Assembly (NCBI GenBank): GCA_029378245.1
Contig: JARKIF010000015.1
Coordinates: 310,001 to 374,000, forward strand
Length of the DNA: 64,000 bases
DNA from: Roridomyces roridus
Taxonomy: Eukaryota; Basidiomycota; Agaricomycetes; Agaricales; Mycenaceae
Direction of reading: 5' to 3'
Position 1 is the first letter of the stretch, and every line of letters begins with the position of its first letter. This document shows, in pieces, positions 44,686 through 56,440 of the stretch. The position numbers were made by a program, and so were the translations under genes. The notes beneath the pieces were generated by a model. The model saw nothing but the letters and a program-made list of their open reading frames with translations, did no database searches and was not told the origin of the DNA.

Positions 44686-46630
44686 TCGTTTGCTTAGGCT
44701 GAGGAGACATGTGGGATGCACACAGTCCTCATAAGTACCCACATTATATCCAAATTTACATGATTTCTTCCCATGTATTGTATCCGAGCGACGGCAGCGA
44801 TGGAGCATCATTGTCTTGCAGCTGAATGAAAAACGTTAGACACAAATCGACATCGCATTCATATTCGGGCCGAGAACCTCAGGCCGAAGAATGAGGGAGA
44901 GGTGATGTCTCGGGGTCGTCATTATGGAGTTGGATGCCACCGGCAGTGCCTGGCAAGGCTTGGAGCATCTTTGGGGTCCTCACATTTTTTGTGTCTAACG
45001 TTGTTCATTCAGCTGTGAAACTCCCAGGGAACAGCGCCGGCTGTCGCAACGGAACGGAGCAGCAATGCTGCACTCATTCGGATTTTCACTTGGCGCGCTG
45101 ATGGTCGAATTCACTTCACGGAGCGCTGGGAGAGCAACTGTCAGAATTGACCTACTATTTGCTATGGGGTTAACTTACTCCCTTTTTTTTTTTGGCTAGA
45201 CTCGAAACACTCGCTGCCGGGACGGCCTATCTCCTATCTTGGTCCGAGCAAGTCCTAAGAGTTCAAAGTGAAATCGTATGGCCTGTGATGCATGTGATGG
45301 TTCAAACTGATCTCATTCTCTCGACTAACGTGCTTGGGCTTGAGCCTCGTGTATGTCAAATTGATGTCAAAGCAAATATTTTCGAGCCATGGCCCCAGGC
45401 CGCAAATGGTGCCGAACCTCCGGCGTCCCACCAGCGACACGAGATGTGAGCGGAGGTCTATAAGACATGGGTCCCGAGTTGTGGTTCCGATACCAAGCCA
45501 TTGGTACTTGGACTCGGCAGCTGGCACTGCTCTCAGAAACGGCCCAGTGGAACGAGATCCAGGAATCGGCTTGATCTCGGCATTGCATCGCACTCCCTTT
45601 TTTTTTTTTGGAGCGTTCGGAATAATACAACTCGGCATTGGCATCGCACTGAGCCATCATTGATCAAAATCAATGACGCGGCCTTCTTCCTTGCTTCTTC
45701 TTCCTCTCTCTCTCCCGCATCCACCTGGCGCGCTGCTACTCCTTTTCTCTGGCATATAATCTCTCTCCACTCATTCTAACCTAGCTCTGAGCCTTGCCTG
45801 AGCCTTCGCCGGCCGGAGCTTTCCATTCATTCGAAATTTTCTCGAGCCTCCTGTGAACCGCCGAGTCCACTTACGACACTGTCTCGCTTCCTCCTTGGCA
45901 ATGGGTCTTCTCGAACTGCGTTCTCAGCCCGTTCTTCCTCAGCTACTCTTTCAGTCTCCCGCTACCCACGGATTACTGATTCCACAATCTGGCCGTGAGC
46001 CCAAACCTTCGGGAACGTAACCCTCGGTCTGGCTACGCGCCAATTCCGTGCGTCTGATATCCAACTCGCAAGACATGCACGACTAAATTCGGCTCCGGCA
46101 CATCAGGTATACTCACGCTGCTTGGGAAAGGTGCCGGCCACATTTCTTGCCGCGAGAAGGAAAAGCTAATGCGATTCATCTTGCTCGCAGGGTTATGGGA
46201 GCGTTCAAGGGCTGTAATCTTAGCAGAGGTCATTAGGTCCAAGCAATTCTTTCAAGTTTCGCATTGATTAGTTTTCAGACTCGGGACGTCTTCACCGGGT
46301 CCATGGAAGGGTATCCCCGACTTTCGGGTGCACTGCGGCCTTCGTTTCCCCGGATCCACCAGCTTGGCGCCCTACCCCTGATTCCCTCGTGCCACCTATT
46401 TTTGCGCTGCATCAGTTATTTTTGCCACTTTTTTGTGGGAATTACCATCACAGACAATAGCCGATGTTTTTCCCAGCTCTAGAGTCGTGGAGTCCAGTGC
46501 ATCGGTAGCGCGCAGCCGACCATTGAATGCTTTACATTTGGCGTTTCCGGGCAACACGCTCCATCCGAACCGAGGGCGTTTTTCTGTGAAAAAATCAGGG
46601 TGCGTTCTCATCTCTGAGCTTGTTTCGAGG
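44686..46630. other. Intergenic with a foldback element
   Basis: About 1.95 kb. It contains the 28-bp foldback repeat at 44819-45015, T-runs near 45183 and 45600 and a C/T-rich tract near 45690. A TATA-like CATATAAT near 45752 precedes a 39-codon frame at 45901, which I do not call a gene. Confidence 0.5.
44819..45015. repeat. Foldback element with 28-bp inverted ends
   Basis: The left arm at 44819-44846 begins CAGCTGAATGAAAAACGTTA. The right arm at 44988-45015 is its complement with one mismatch. The element is 197 bp long. No target duplication or coding capacity seen. Confidence 0.85.
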
Positions 46631-46637
46631 TATAAAA
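46631..46637 (+). promoter_or_regulatory. TATA box of the class II peroxidase gene
   Basis: TATAAAA lies 65 nt upstream of the ATG at 46696. Confidence 0.6.
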
Positions 46638-46695
46638 TGTTGGGTGCAGTCCACCCATATCTCCAGGTTCCTACATCTGGTCCTTCACTGGTAGC

Positions 46696-48338
46696 ATGTT
46701 CTCGACAACTCTTGTCCTGCTCGCGAGTCTTGCGTCTACTTACGGGGGTTTGTCCTCCGTCTCCCAACAATGTTCCCTCGAAACTCACGCGTTCTGTTGC
46801 AGCGGCTCTGAACCGTCGTGTGACGTGCGCGACGGGACAGACGACGGCCAACGCGGCCTGCTGCGCTCTCTTCCCCGTCCTCGAGGACATCCAGGCGAAT
46901 ATGTTTGCTGGCGACACCTGCTCCGATGCCGCGCACACCACTGTATGCATATCCTCTCGCTCGCAGACTATGCAATCTCATATTTGACCCACAGCTCCGT
47001 GTGGCTTTCCACGACGCCATCGGGTTCTCGTTGACCAACCCCAGCTTCGGGTACCTCCCCTCTTCTTTTCCTCGGGATGGGGGCTAATGTTGATGTAGTA
47101 CCGGCGCTGACGGCTCCATCTTCATCTTTGGACAGACTGAACTCGGCTTCGACTCCAACCTCGGCATTGCTGACGCTTTCAACCTCGAGGTTCCGTTCAT
47201 TAACAAGCGTACGTCCTTGGCTCCAAGAGGAAGGATGTCCCACTGAATTTCCGCAGACAACATCTCGGTTGCCGACTTGTATGCCCAGTCCCAGCCGGAC
47301 TCTTTGTTTTCATTGACACCGTTGTAGCATTCAATTCGCTGCCACTGTCGGCCTGACCAAGTGCCCTGGTATCCTTCAACCGCCGTTCATGTTTGGTCGC
47401 AAGGATGCTACTTTTGGTGCACCGGATGGAACTGTTCCCGAACGTGAGTGCTTTTATATCTCGTTGTCTACACGGACTGAATGAGCAATAGCTTTCCAGA
47501 ACGTCGATGTGATCCTTGCCCGCATGGCAGATGCCGGTCTCTCTGCAGCGGAGACCGTCGCTCTCCTTGCCTCGTACGACATCCTTCCCCTACTTGGCCT
47601 AATAGCTGACATCGCCAAAGGCACTCCATCGCTGGCGCTGACGATGTCGACCCGACCAAGTCTGGCTTGCCCTTCGACTCGACTCCCTCTCTCTTCGACA
47701 CCCAATTCTTCGTCGAGACTCAACTCCGCGGGACCTCCTTCCCGGGATCGAGCGGCAACCAGGGCGAAGTCATGTCCGGCATCGCTGGCGAGCTCCGTCT
47801 CCAATCCGACCACCTCCTCGCCCGCGACACGGCCACCAACTGCCTCTGGCAAGCCAACGTGAACAACCAAGCACACATGGCGCAGAGGTTGGACTATTAC
47901 TAAAAACACGGAACATGACTGACGATGTGGTGCAGCTTCCAAGCCGCCTTTGCCAAGATGCAGAACTTGGGACAGAAGGGGCTCATCGACTGCAGTGACG
48001 TCATCCCGAGGGTGATCCCTCTCCCGGCAGCCCAAGCACAGGCGTTCTTCCCTCCTGGGTTGACCCACTCGAATGTCGAGCAGGCGTGTGCGACTTCGGC
48101 GTTCCCGAACCTCCCCACCGCACCTGGCGCGGCGGCGACCCTACCCCAGATGTAAGTTTCTTTTTTCCTCCGGCGTACCATGAAGACAGTGAACTGACCT
48201 TTGATTCAGTGTCCAGAACCCGCTCACCCAGGGTGACTGCGATGACGACGGCACTGGTGAGTACTCACTATTCCACCACGAATACACACCCTGACCGAGT
48301 GATGTTCCACAGGCTGTATCATCGCCGGCTTTACTTGA
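46696..48338 (+). CDS. Class II fungal peroxidase, generic type
   Basis: Secreted haem peroxidase of the lignin/manganese peroxidase superfamily. ATG at 46696 with a signal peptide ([13 protein letters not shown]); stop at 48338; about ten exons that all splice in frame. Seen: [19 protein letters not shown], the distal-haem helix [13 protein letters not shown] (catalytic Arg and distal His), [13 protein letters not shown] (calcium site), [15 protein letters not shown], the proximal His in [18 protein letters not shown], and a C-terminal CDDDGTG. Compared with manganese peroxidases, the Glu of the HE-V/I-R-L segment is Thr here (AHTTLRVAF), so the three-acid Mn site is incomplete. The surface Trp of lignin/versatile peroxidases, which lies in VVWLLASH, is Ala here (TVALLASH). 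It is therefore best read as a generic low-potential peroxidase. Length and cysteines are normal and it looks functional. Confidence 0.9.
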
Positions 48339-48965
48339 GTATTTTAGTATTTATACATCTGGCTACCTCTCTTCATCACGGTGTCATTCATGTTTCTGTT
48401 TTCGGGAATAGCAATAGATTTGAACGTCGAATTCGAACGCCCTGTGTGACGGAATCGACCGATTTACACCTATGAAAATGTAGGCGATCCCAATACACAA
48501 GTGTCTGCAGACGCGAGCCTGATGTGCTCGCAATGGCGGTATGAAGGCGCCGTGGAAAATTGAACGCTGCCGAACCCAGCCGAGCACAGATCACAGATCA
48601 GTTCCATCACTACATAGTCACATGATCCCCCCGCCTGTCATTCGCCACCATGTCGCCAATGCGCCATACGCTTGCACCGACCCTGAGCTTCGTTGCAAGC
48701 GCATTCTCGCCTTCTCTGTGGAATATCCGTCGGAATCTGAGCTTGGTCTTGTCATGCATCCGACGATCCGGCGTCCGCGGATACTTGGCCCGTATGTAGC
48801 TGGCTGGAATCATTTCTTCCTCTCGGACTAGGTGTGTGCACCTAGTGTCTTCATATCATTAGTTCTCCTCATTCCACCTTTTAGCTCCCGCTAAAATGAA
48901 AAATTAGAACCTTCCTCCCGTCCACTTTGCATCTCGTCAAAACATGCGCTCGCCACGAGCCTCGT
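48339..48965. other. Intergenic, no recognised gene
   Basis: 3' flank of the peroxidase and promoter of the MFS gene. A short open frame near 48541-48831 has no recognisable feature. Confidence 0.45.
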
Positions 48966-50914
48966 ATGATATCTACCCTCGAATTCGACCTACTCCCCTC
49001 ATACTCCCCGCCCATGGAAACAGAGGCCTCCTCCGTCACTTGTGCTCCCGCTCCAGAACCCGAGAAGTCTCCGGACAAAGAGGCCAGCGATGCGGTCGAA
49101 TACCCGACTGGAGCGAGATTCGCGTTTATAATCCTCGCTATTTCTCTCGCCCTCTTCCTCGTATCTCTGGCAAGTTTCTCGATATACTATGGTACCCGTA
49201 GGGACTAATCATGGATCCATCCAGGACAGTACCATCATTGCCGTCGCCATCGTGTGTGACCCGTCTGCTCTGAACATTTTGCTCATGCATTCGTTAGCCC
49301 AAAATCACAGATCAGTTTCATAGTCTCGACGACGTGGGCTGGTGCGTTGTCTTTCCCCACTCTCTCATTCCCACTCATCCCCCGCAGGTACGGAAGCGCT
49401 TACCTCCTCGGTACAGCCGCATTTCAGCTGTTCTTCGGCCGCCTCTACTCCTTCCTCTCCGTCAAACGTGTATTCCTCTCCTCGTTATGCATATTTGAAA
49501 TCGGCTCCCTGGTCTGCGCCATCGCGCCTTCATCAAACGCACTCATCGCTGGACGCGCCATTGCGGGACTCGCCAACGCCGGCGTCCTCACCGGAATCTT
49601 CGTCATCATCGCAGACTCGGTACCTCTGGAACGAAGGCCGTTCCATAGTGGTGCGCTTGGGGCCACCTATGGGGTTGCTAGTGTCTCGGGCCCATTGCTC
49701 GGCGGTGTGTTGACCGATAAAGTGTCTTGGAGATGGTACGTCCGTCTAGCGCTGTATTTTGAAATGTACCAATGATGTACAGGTGCTTCTATATCAATCT
49801 GCCGCTGACCGCCGCCGTGATTGCTTGTATCGCTGTGTTGTTCAAAGACCCACAGGTTAGGTGTGTCGAGTCGATGTCTCTGGCTCGACGGGTTACCAAG
49901 TTGGACCCGTGGGGTACGGTGAGCTTGGCCCGATCTGACTGTATATTGGCGTTGAATTCAAGATCAGGCCGTATTTATGCCGGCCATTACATCCCTCCTC
50001 CTCGCGCTCCAGTGGGGAGGTTCGAAGTATCAATGGCAGAACCCCCGCATCATCGTGCTCTTTATTCTCTTCGCACTCCTCACAGTCATGTTCGTCGTAA
50101 TCCAAATTTGGAAGCAAGACGAGGCGACGGTCCCACCGCGTATTATGAAGCAACGCACCATCCTCGCCGCTGCCGCGTTCATCTTTTGTCTCGGAGGATC
50201 GGTGTTTACTACGATCTATTTCGTGCGTCCCCTCCGTCTCTCCGGTCGATACCTAATCCTTTGAAGTTACCGCTGTATTTCCAAGCCATCAAAGGCGTCA
50301 CCGCCGTCCGCTCCGGCGTCGACAACATTCCTTTCGTCGTGGCTCTCAGCGGCGGATGCCTCGTCACCGGCGCGCTCGTCTCGCGGCTAGGATATTACAA
50401 CCCACCTATGCTCCTCTCCGTCCTCCTCACGTCCGTCGGCGGCGGTCTGATATCCACATTCGACAGAGACACGCCTCCGGCACGCTGGGTTTCATATCAG
50501 ATCGTTTATGGGTTGGGCGTGGGGTGCGGTATCCAGCAGGGTATTATGGCTGCGCAGGCTGTGTTGGCGATTGGGGATGTCCCTGTTGGGACGACGATCA
50601 TGTTGTTTATGCAGCTTCTCGGCGGCGCGATCTTCGTCTCTGCGGGACAAACTGTATTCCAGAACCGCCTCCTCATAGGCCTCGCCACACATGTTCCCGG
50701 CGTCGACCCGCAGCTCGTTTTCGACGCCGGTGCGACGAATCTGCGGTCTGTGGTGCCGATGGAGCTGCTGGCGTCGGTGTTGGAGGTGTACAATGACGCG
50801 CTGAGGGCGGTGTACTATCTCATTGTTGCGTTGGCAGGACTTTCGATTTTCGGTGCGCTTGGATGTGAATGGAGGAGTGTGAAGGGGAAAGGGGTGAGTC
50901 ATGCTGCGCTTTAG
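48966..50914 (+). CDS. MFS drug/toxin exporter, DHA (12-14 TM) type
   Basis: Proton-antiport efflux carrier in the plasma membrane. ATG at 48966, a hydrophilic Pro/Glu-rich N-terminus, stop at 50914, several short introns. Transmembrane features in order: FAFIILAISLALFLVSL, joined to DSTIIAVAIPKITDQFHSL (the DHA2 LDxTIVNVALP-like start), GWYGSAYLLGTAAFQLFFGR with LYSFLSVKR (motif A region), AIAGLANAGVLTGIFVIIAD, the antiporter motif C GPLLGGVLTDKVSWRW followed by CFYINLP, and later helices with YGLGVGCGIQQGIMAAQAVL. About 560 residues and 14 helices are expected. It lies about 630 bp downstream of the peroxidase on the same strand. Substrate unknown; likely roles are export of toxic aromatics or metabolites. 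Confidence 0.88.
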
Positions 50915-51132
50915 ATTACGAGATTCAGTTCCGTTGGCTGTGTACTTGATTTTATTATGTCAGAATCCTTGTGGCAGTTAGAGCAAAGGCCGAAAGCGGA
51001 CGGTGGACAAGCCATTGTTCGTCGATCGGATTGACCCGTTTCAACATAAGTGCCATCATCTTTGACCTTGGCCTTGTCCCGTGCACAGCTCGCTTGTGCT
51101 ATTCTGTTGAACACAATGGGCCCGAGACTGAC

Positions 51133-51140
51133 TATATAAA
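51133..51140 (+). promoter_or_regulatory. TATA box of tandem gene 1
   Basis: TATATAAA lies about 70 nt upstream of the ATG at 51207. The second tandem copy has a similarly placed box. Confidence 0.6.
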
Positions 51141-51206
51141 GGGGTGTCAACTCTGTCTCTCTCTCTCTTATTCCTGATTCCTCTACCCATCCCCCCTCTT
51201 CCCAAC

Positions 51207-52093
51207 ATGCCCAAACTCGTCTTCCGGCCTAGTCTTTCCGGATGCTCCGATTCTACGTATCTCGTCGACGATAACGGTGAAGCCGTGCCCGGTTCAGTTC
51301 AGTACATGCCCTGGGCGAACCCAGTGCGTATTTTGCCTCGAACTCCCACCTACATCATCTGATTCCCATATGTGTCTTGAAGAACCCCCATATTTCGACC
51401 CCGGATGGCAGCCTGATCGAACGATTCTACCCACCTCTGCCTGGACCCCCCAGTTGGGTGTACCACGGCGACAAGAACACCAAGACGGATTCTGACGCCG
51501 ATGCTAATATCACATGGACGATTCCCGACTCTTCGTCCAACGCGGACATTCCGTATACCCCAGTACGTGCATTGCCATTCAGCTTCAGCCTTCAGACATG
51601 TTCTGACTCGCGTTTCTTGAAGCCACACGCTGGCACGAGTTCCGCGGACGGTAATGCGGTCGTCTCGCCACCGACTCTATCTGGACTCCCCGATGGCAGC
51701 AGTGTGACGCCGACCGATTTCGAGTCCATGCTGGCGGATTGGATCCCGAGTTCGATAGGCAGCTTCGACGAGCCTGTCAACGACGAGGATGTCAACGACG
51801 AGGATATCACCGACGAGGGTGTACATGTCGACGCGGACACCAATGACGACTTCCCATCGACGACCCCCGGCTATTCGTGGGCCTTCAATTATCCCCTATC
51901 TTGGACCCTCGCGGTGAGTAATCTGTTCTTCCTCTATCCTTGTCGTCTCATCCTGATACACAACGCGCAGTTGGGCCCATTAGAACCCGCCCTCATGCCC
52001 CCGCGCTCACCGACGCCTCCTACGCCTTCCGAATTGCCCCAGCCGGTGGATATGGCCGGCGCAGTCCAAGAGATGACCCTCGAGACGAAGTGA
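51207..52093 (+). CDS. Unrecognised protein, tandem copy 1 (shorter)
   Basis: I do not recognise the family. ATG at 51207, stop at 52093, four exons with GT-AG introns after MPWANP, IPYTP and WTLA. The product is acidic, Ser/Asp/Pro-rich and probably disordered; it has no signal peptide. Features: TIPDSSSNADIPYTP, PTLSGLPDGSSVTPTDFESM, a Val-Asn-Asp-Glu-Asp repeat (NDEDVNDEDITDEG), AFNYPLSW and a C-terminus AVQEMTLETK. Its upstream sequence, start (MPK.V), AFNYP block and 3' flank are clearly paralogous to the gene at 53823-55074. This copy has lost the long C-terminal domain of the other: the joint lies between AVQEMT and the shared terminal ETK. Confidence 0.6.
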
Positions 52094-53769
52094 TGGATTT
52101 AGGATTGGGAATCCGAAGAACACTGTTACGATTACGATGCTCGAATGCACGTATGTTTGTAGACGCCTGAATTGCCAATGAAATGCGGAAGAGAACACAA
52201 AAATAAATATAACGCAGCGTTTATGTAGACTGATCAAGGGATTTTATGGCCTCCACCACAATAATCAGCCGCTGACTCAAGCAGTCACCGTCGTTCAAGC
52301 TTTACATTCCGAGTCTTAAAAATTTATTTTTAAGCTCGGTCTTATCGGCCGTTTTCCCGCCAGAGTGGGGGTCGAACTTTTTCGATGACGTCAGTGTCGG
52401 TGGTGGAATCAGTTCCATTTTTGGTAATTTTTGGGCTGTTCTCGCTCGATTTGGCTGTCTCTTTGTCAATTACCCTTACACGTTGAACATAGATCTAGCT
52501 GCCCAGAGCCAGCTCCGCCGGCGTTCCGTGCTACCATCTCCGCCGCCCAGGACCACAATCAACCAATATTATTCTGCAGTTATCATTTTTACCCAGCATG
52601 TAGTAATTTTCCATGTACATTGTCCCCAGCATCGTCCTGTCCCCCCTCGTTGTCCCCCCTGCAGATTCCGCACCGTTGGTTTACGTTGCTCACGGAAACG
52701 GAACGGAGATGTTTGACAGCTCGGACCGATGCCCGTTCCGTTGACAGCTCGATCGGCACCGGGCATGCCTCTTGCTTCCCACCACCACGCATCGACCACT
52801 CAACACTCATTTCCACTGCACCTCCGGACGACAGCATCTTGTTTTTACTTCCAATACTCTGGCCCACTCCGACTCCCTCGTCTCAGCCAATTTCCTGGCG
52901 TTCATCCCTCAATATACCATCTTCCTGGCACTTTATCGACATCTACTATGTGCGCTGGCCTCGCACGTCTCTCTGTCCCAAGTACTTGGTTTTTGGTTCG
53001 CTTACTACGGCTCCTTGGACAGCGGACAGTTTCTACTTCTGCAAAATGTGTGTAGCTTTCTGTGAATATAGGATACTTTCCCCTCCTCTTCTCGTTGTCT
53101 CCACCGCGCGTGCGATCAAAAATCGTGCATTTCTCGTGTCAGTACGACTCATACATCGTTCTCGACATTGCCCTATCGCCCACGTCATCTCATCGCGCCT
53201 CGCCCACCGTCGCCGAAGCAGCCTACGTCGTTGCTGCTATAACATCCTGAATCCTCCCTTAACTCTCCACATACCCCCCTTTCCCTTGCCGCTTTCGCTG
53301 GAGGGACCTGTCCTCCCATCGACCCTACGTCCTTCTCCACGGGCCTACTTTTTTTTTTCTGTTTTAATTATGTTCGTGGCGGCGCCGTAGTCATATTACC
53401 GTCGCTAAAGGCTGAAGCAGCCTTCCTCGCCCCAAGGGATTCGGTCTCCCATCGTTGTTAAAACATTCTCCATGTGCCTTATCCCCAGCTGCTGCCCCAG
53501 ACTCGGATTGCCATGCGCAAGCAATGGCCCCTAAAAGCAGGTAATTATGAGATTTGCGTTTGCTATGTACTTGATTTCATTATATCAGTTGGAGCGAAAG
53601 TCGAAAGCGCAAGACTGACTAGTCATTGTGCTTTGGCCTCGTCGATTGGATGGAGCCGTTTGAACAATGTACGTTCCGACATTGATGTCAGCGCCTTGAC
53701 CTTTTCTTTGCCACACGGATTCAAGTTTGGCCCATTGTATTCGACCCGATGGCCCCAAGACCGACCACA
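52094..53769. other. Spacer between the tandem paralogues, partly duplicated
   Basis: The 3' flank of copy 1 (to about 52220) resembles the 3' flank of copy 2 (55075-55200). The stretch 53560-53770 resembles the upstream region of copy 1 (50950-51140). Between them is C/T-rich sequence with a 319-codon frame (52431-53390) that starts without ATG and has no domain; I do not call it a gene. Confidence 0.5.
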
Positions 53770-53776
53770 TATAAAA
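53770..53776 (+). promoter_or_regulatory. TATA box of tandem gene 2
   Basis: TATAAAA lies 53 nt upstream of the ATG at 53823, placed like the box of copy 1. Confidence 0.6.
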
Positions 53777-53822
53777 GGCCCACCCAATCCCTCATTCGGC
53801 CATCTGGTTCTCTCCTCTCAAC

Positions 53823-55074
53823 ATGCCCAAAGTCGTCTCCAGTGAGCCCTTGCATGCTTCACATCGGTACATTCTCTATATTCTGCCAGTACGTGTTTGC
53901 CACACAGTCTCTCATATTTTTTTTCATTGGTTACAAAGCCGAACGCGGATGACAATATGGCCTTCCCCCGACGGACTCTATCTGGATTTCCCTACAGCAG
54001 TTGGACGGCGCCCGACCCCATGCCAGCGATTTCGAGCTGGATGGGCAATGTCGACGAGGTCGATATCGGTGCTCACTTGCTGGCTTCCCGACAGGCTCTA
54101 TGCGGACTTCCCCATGGCAGTTGGATGCCGTCCGACCCCATGGCAGCGAGCTCGAGCAATGTCGACTTCACATCGACGATCCCCGACTCTTCGTACGCGG
54201 ATCCCAGTGTGGCTGTCTCCTGGCCCACTCTATCTCTATTCCCTGTTGGCAGTGCGACGCAGGCCAATTCCATGCTCCATAGTTTGATCGCGACCTTGAT
54301 GGGCAACGTCGACGAGACAGCCAACACGTACGCCAATGACAACTTCGCATCGTCGATTCCCTGCTTGGCGTTCGTCTTCAACTATCCGCCATCTCGCAGC
54401 TCTGCGGTGAGTTTCACTTTTTCTCTATCCTCATCGTCTCATATAACGTGCAGTCGGCCCCATTGGAAGTCGCCATCGCCCTTGAACACCTGCGCTCACC
54501 AACGCCTGCTATGTCTTCGTCCCAGCCGGTGGGATTGGCTGCCGCAGTACAAGAAATGACACGCAAGTTCAGCCCACCAGTGTGCCCATGCCGTCCGCGC
54601 CGCCGGCCTCGACCACCGTACATCGAGGCGTCCGTTGAATTCCACCCTATGATTCTGAAGGATGCAGACCGTCCGGGCGTCGCTATATCCGATATAATTG
54701 CCCTGGGTGCCGGTTCGATGCTACGGCCCTACGACGAGCCGCTCCAACCCGAGTTTCCCAAATTCGTGTCGATTCAATATATCGTTGACGTGCGTTTCAT
54801 TCTTCCATTCCTCTTCAATTGATTGCTCACGGTACTACGATATCTTCTTCAGGTCGACGGCGTTGAAGCTCCCGGGGTATACCTCGCAGGGACGTGCGAG
54901 CATGTGCAACTTCTGCGTTCAGATCTCGCTCACCATATTGCACAAGCGTATGTCAAGGCTGTGGGGTATGACGCTCCTGTTGAGGACGCGCGTCTCGTGT
55001 GTTTGAAGACGACGCCCAGATCGCCGCCTTCGAGGGCGTCGGAGCCTTGGAAGGCTTTGATCGAGACGAAGTGA
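53823..55074 (+). CDS. Unrecognised protein, tandem copy 2 (full length)
   Basis: Paralogue of the gene at 51207-52093. ATG at 53823 (MPKVVS), a first intron into NADDNMAF, then an acidic region with three imperfect repeats of about 35 residues: TLSGFPYSSWTAPDPM ending WMGNVDE, ALCGLPHGSWMPSDPM ending SNVDF, and TLSLFPVGS ending LMGNVDE. Then AFVFNYPPSRSS, an intron, AVQEMTRK and a domain absent from copy 1 (ADRPGVAISDIIALGAGSML, LQPEFPKFVSIQYIVD, GVEAPGVYLAGTCEHVQLLR), closing with KALIETK at 55074. The terminal domain has a compact alpha/beta look but I do not recognise it. No signal peptide or membrane segment. Function unknown. Confidence 0.6.
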
Positions 55075-55217
55075 TGAATTTAGGAATCGGGAGTGCGAAG
55101 GTTACTGTTACGATTTGATTACGATTACGATGCTTGGATTTCTATGTTTCTAGACGCCTGAATTGCTTATGAAATGACGGAGAACGAACATAAATATTGC
55201 GCACCTCATATTCTGAT

Positions 55218-56353
55218 TCAAGGGCTTTCAGAAAACCGCCAATCAGGCTCCTCCACCAACCACGTCACACTCCGCAGAACCGGCGGCAGTTCGGAGACGA
55301 TCCATTCTTCAAAACGTCCCCGTACCGTTGAATCCCAATAATTCCTCCAAATCCCCTGAAGTACGAGAAGTTCAAGTCGGCTGTAGTTAGGGTCCTGGAG
55401 CGCTTCGACGAACGCGGGCAGCGGATCTTGTGCGAGCTTGCGGAACCCACCGCCCACGTCGACATGGATAATCAAGCAACGAAGGTTGGGACAGTTGAGC
55501 TGCTGCAACATGTCGATGAGATCTTGGGAGATGTAGGCGCCCCATTCCAGCGTCGAGCCATTGAAGTCGAGACGGAATGAAAACGAGTCGGTGATTTCGA
55601 GGCTCTGGAGTACTGTGCACCACTCGAACATGAGGCCCGGGGAAAGTGGTTCTAAGACACAGGTTAATTTGGTCATGTCACTGTGATATGCGACTAACCT
55701 CTGTTCCGTCCAAAGTCAATGTGAAGGTGTTCGAGGACTCTGCCGAAGGAGAGCAGGAACCCGGATACCCCCGCAACAATTCTGGGCGGTGGGTCGGAAA
55801 TATACAACTTCAGACGCCGCATCGAGGAAAGCTGCGTATCAACAAGCCAGTCAATGAGCACCGTGTGCTCAAAACACTCCTGGGCGAGTGATAGCGTCTC
55901 AATGGAAGCGATTGGCAGCGGGGTGGCGGCGAATGAGTCACCATCATTGCACCAAGGCAACCCTGCGATTTCCAGCTGCTTCATATTCGGGAATCGAGAC
56001 AGTAGACGGACGAGCCAGCCAAAGTCCACGCCCGTGGTGAAGTTGAAGCTGACTGAAACGGGAAGGGGTAGTACGGGGAATGTATCCAATGGAAGAGTGT
56101 CGACCACGAGTTTGAGGACCCGGAGCCCCGAGAACGACGGAAGATGTTTGAGCAGCTCTGGGGCCGCCAAATGCGGGTTGTACAGGAAGTGCACTTTGAC
56201 CCCCAGCTTCTGGACGGCGGAGTAGAGAGTGTTGTTGGAGGATGACACGCATTTCCGGAATTGGGGCAGATCTCTGTCTGTGATGGTGACATCAGGAAAA
56301 CTGGGAGACACTGTATAGTGCTCTACAGTGCTGCATAGCGCCATAGGAGCCAT
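55218..56353 (-). pseudogene. F-box-class LRR-like protein, probably N-terminally truncated
   Basis: Minus strand, ATG at 56353, one intron (donor after GRNR, GTTAGT...CTTAG), stop at 55218; about 370 residues. The body matches the leucine-rich half of basidiomycete F-box proteins: LPSFSGLRVLKLVVDTL, FPNMKQLEIAGLPW, ASIETLSLAQECFE, SMRRLKLYISDPPP, CTVLQSLEITDSF and a final VLRSVTWLVEEPDWRF. No F-box is visible. The first residues are encoded by a local ATGCAGCACT-type repeat (56305-56440), as if the true 5' exons were replaced. It could still be expressed, but lacking the F-box it would not bind Skp1. Pseudogene status is inferred. Confidence 0.6.
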
Positions 56354-56440
56354 AGATACATCCCCTCTATGCAGCACTATGCAGAGGGCAACCAAGACTA
56401 TGCAGCACTATGCAGCACTATACAGTGCTTGGCTATTTTC
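56305..56440. repeat. Repeated CTATGCAGCACTATGCAG blocks, direct and inverted
   Basis: CTATGCAGCACTATGCAG-type units recur at about 56369-56385 and 56398-56417, and the complement (AGTGCTGCATAG) occurs near 56328. ATACAGTGC follows at about 56420. The block overlaps the start of the LRR-like remnant. Confidence 0.7.

Noticed and set aside
45901..46020. 39-codon frame preceded by a TATA-like CATATAAT
   Set aside because: Too short and without recognisable features; spacing to the TATA-like box is about 150 nt.
46696..48338. Peroxidase as a pseudogene because of several frame changes and stops
   Set aside because: All changes are explained by GT-AG introns; every conserved haem, calcium and His motif is recovered in frame.
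52431..53390. 319-codon open frame between the tandem paralogues
   Set aside because: It starts with TTG, not ATG, has C/T-rich low-complexity content and no recognisable domain; long open frames are expected in such sequence.
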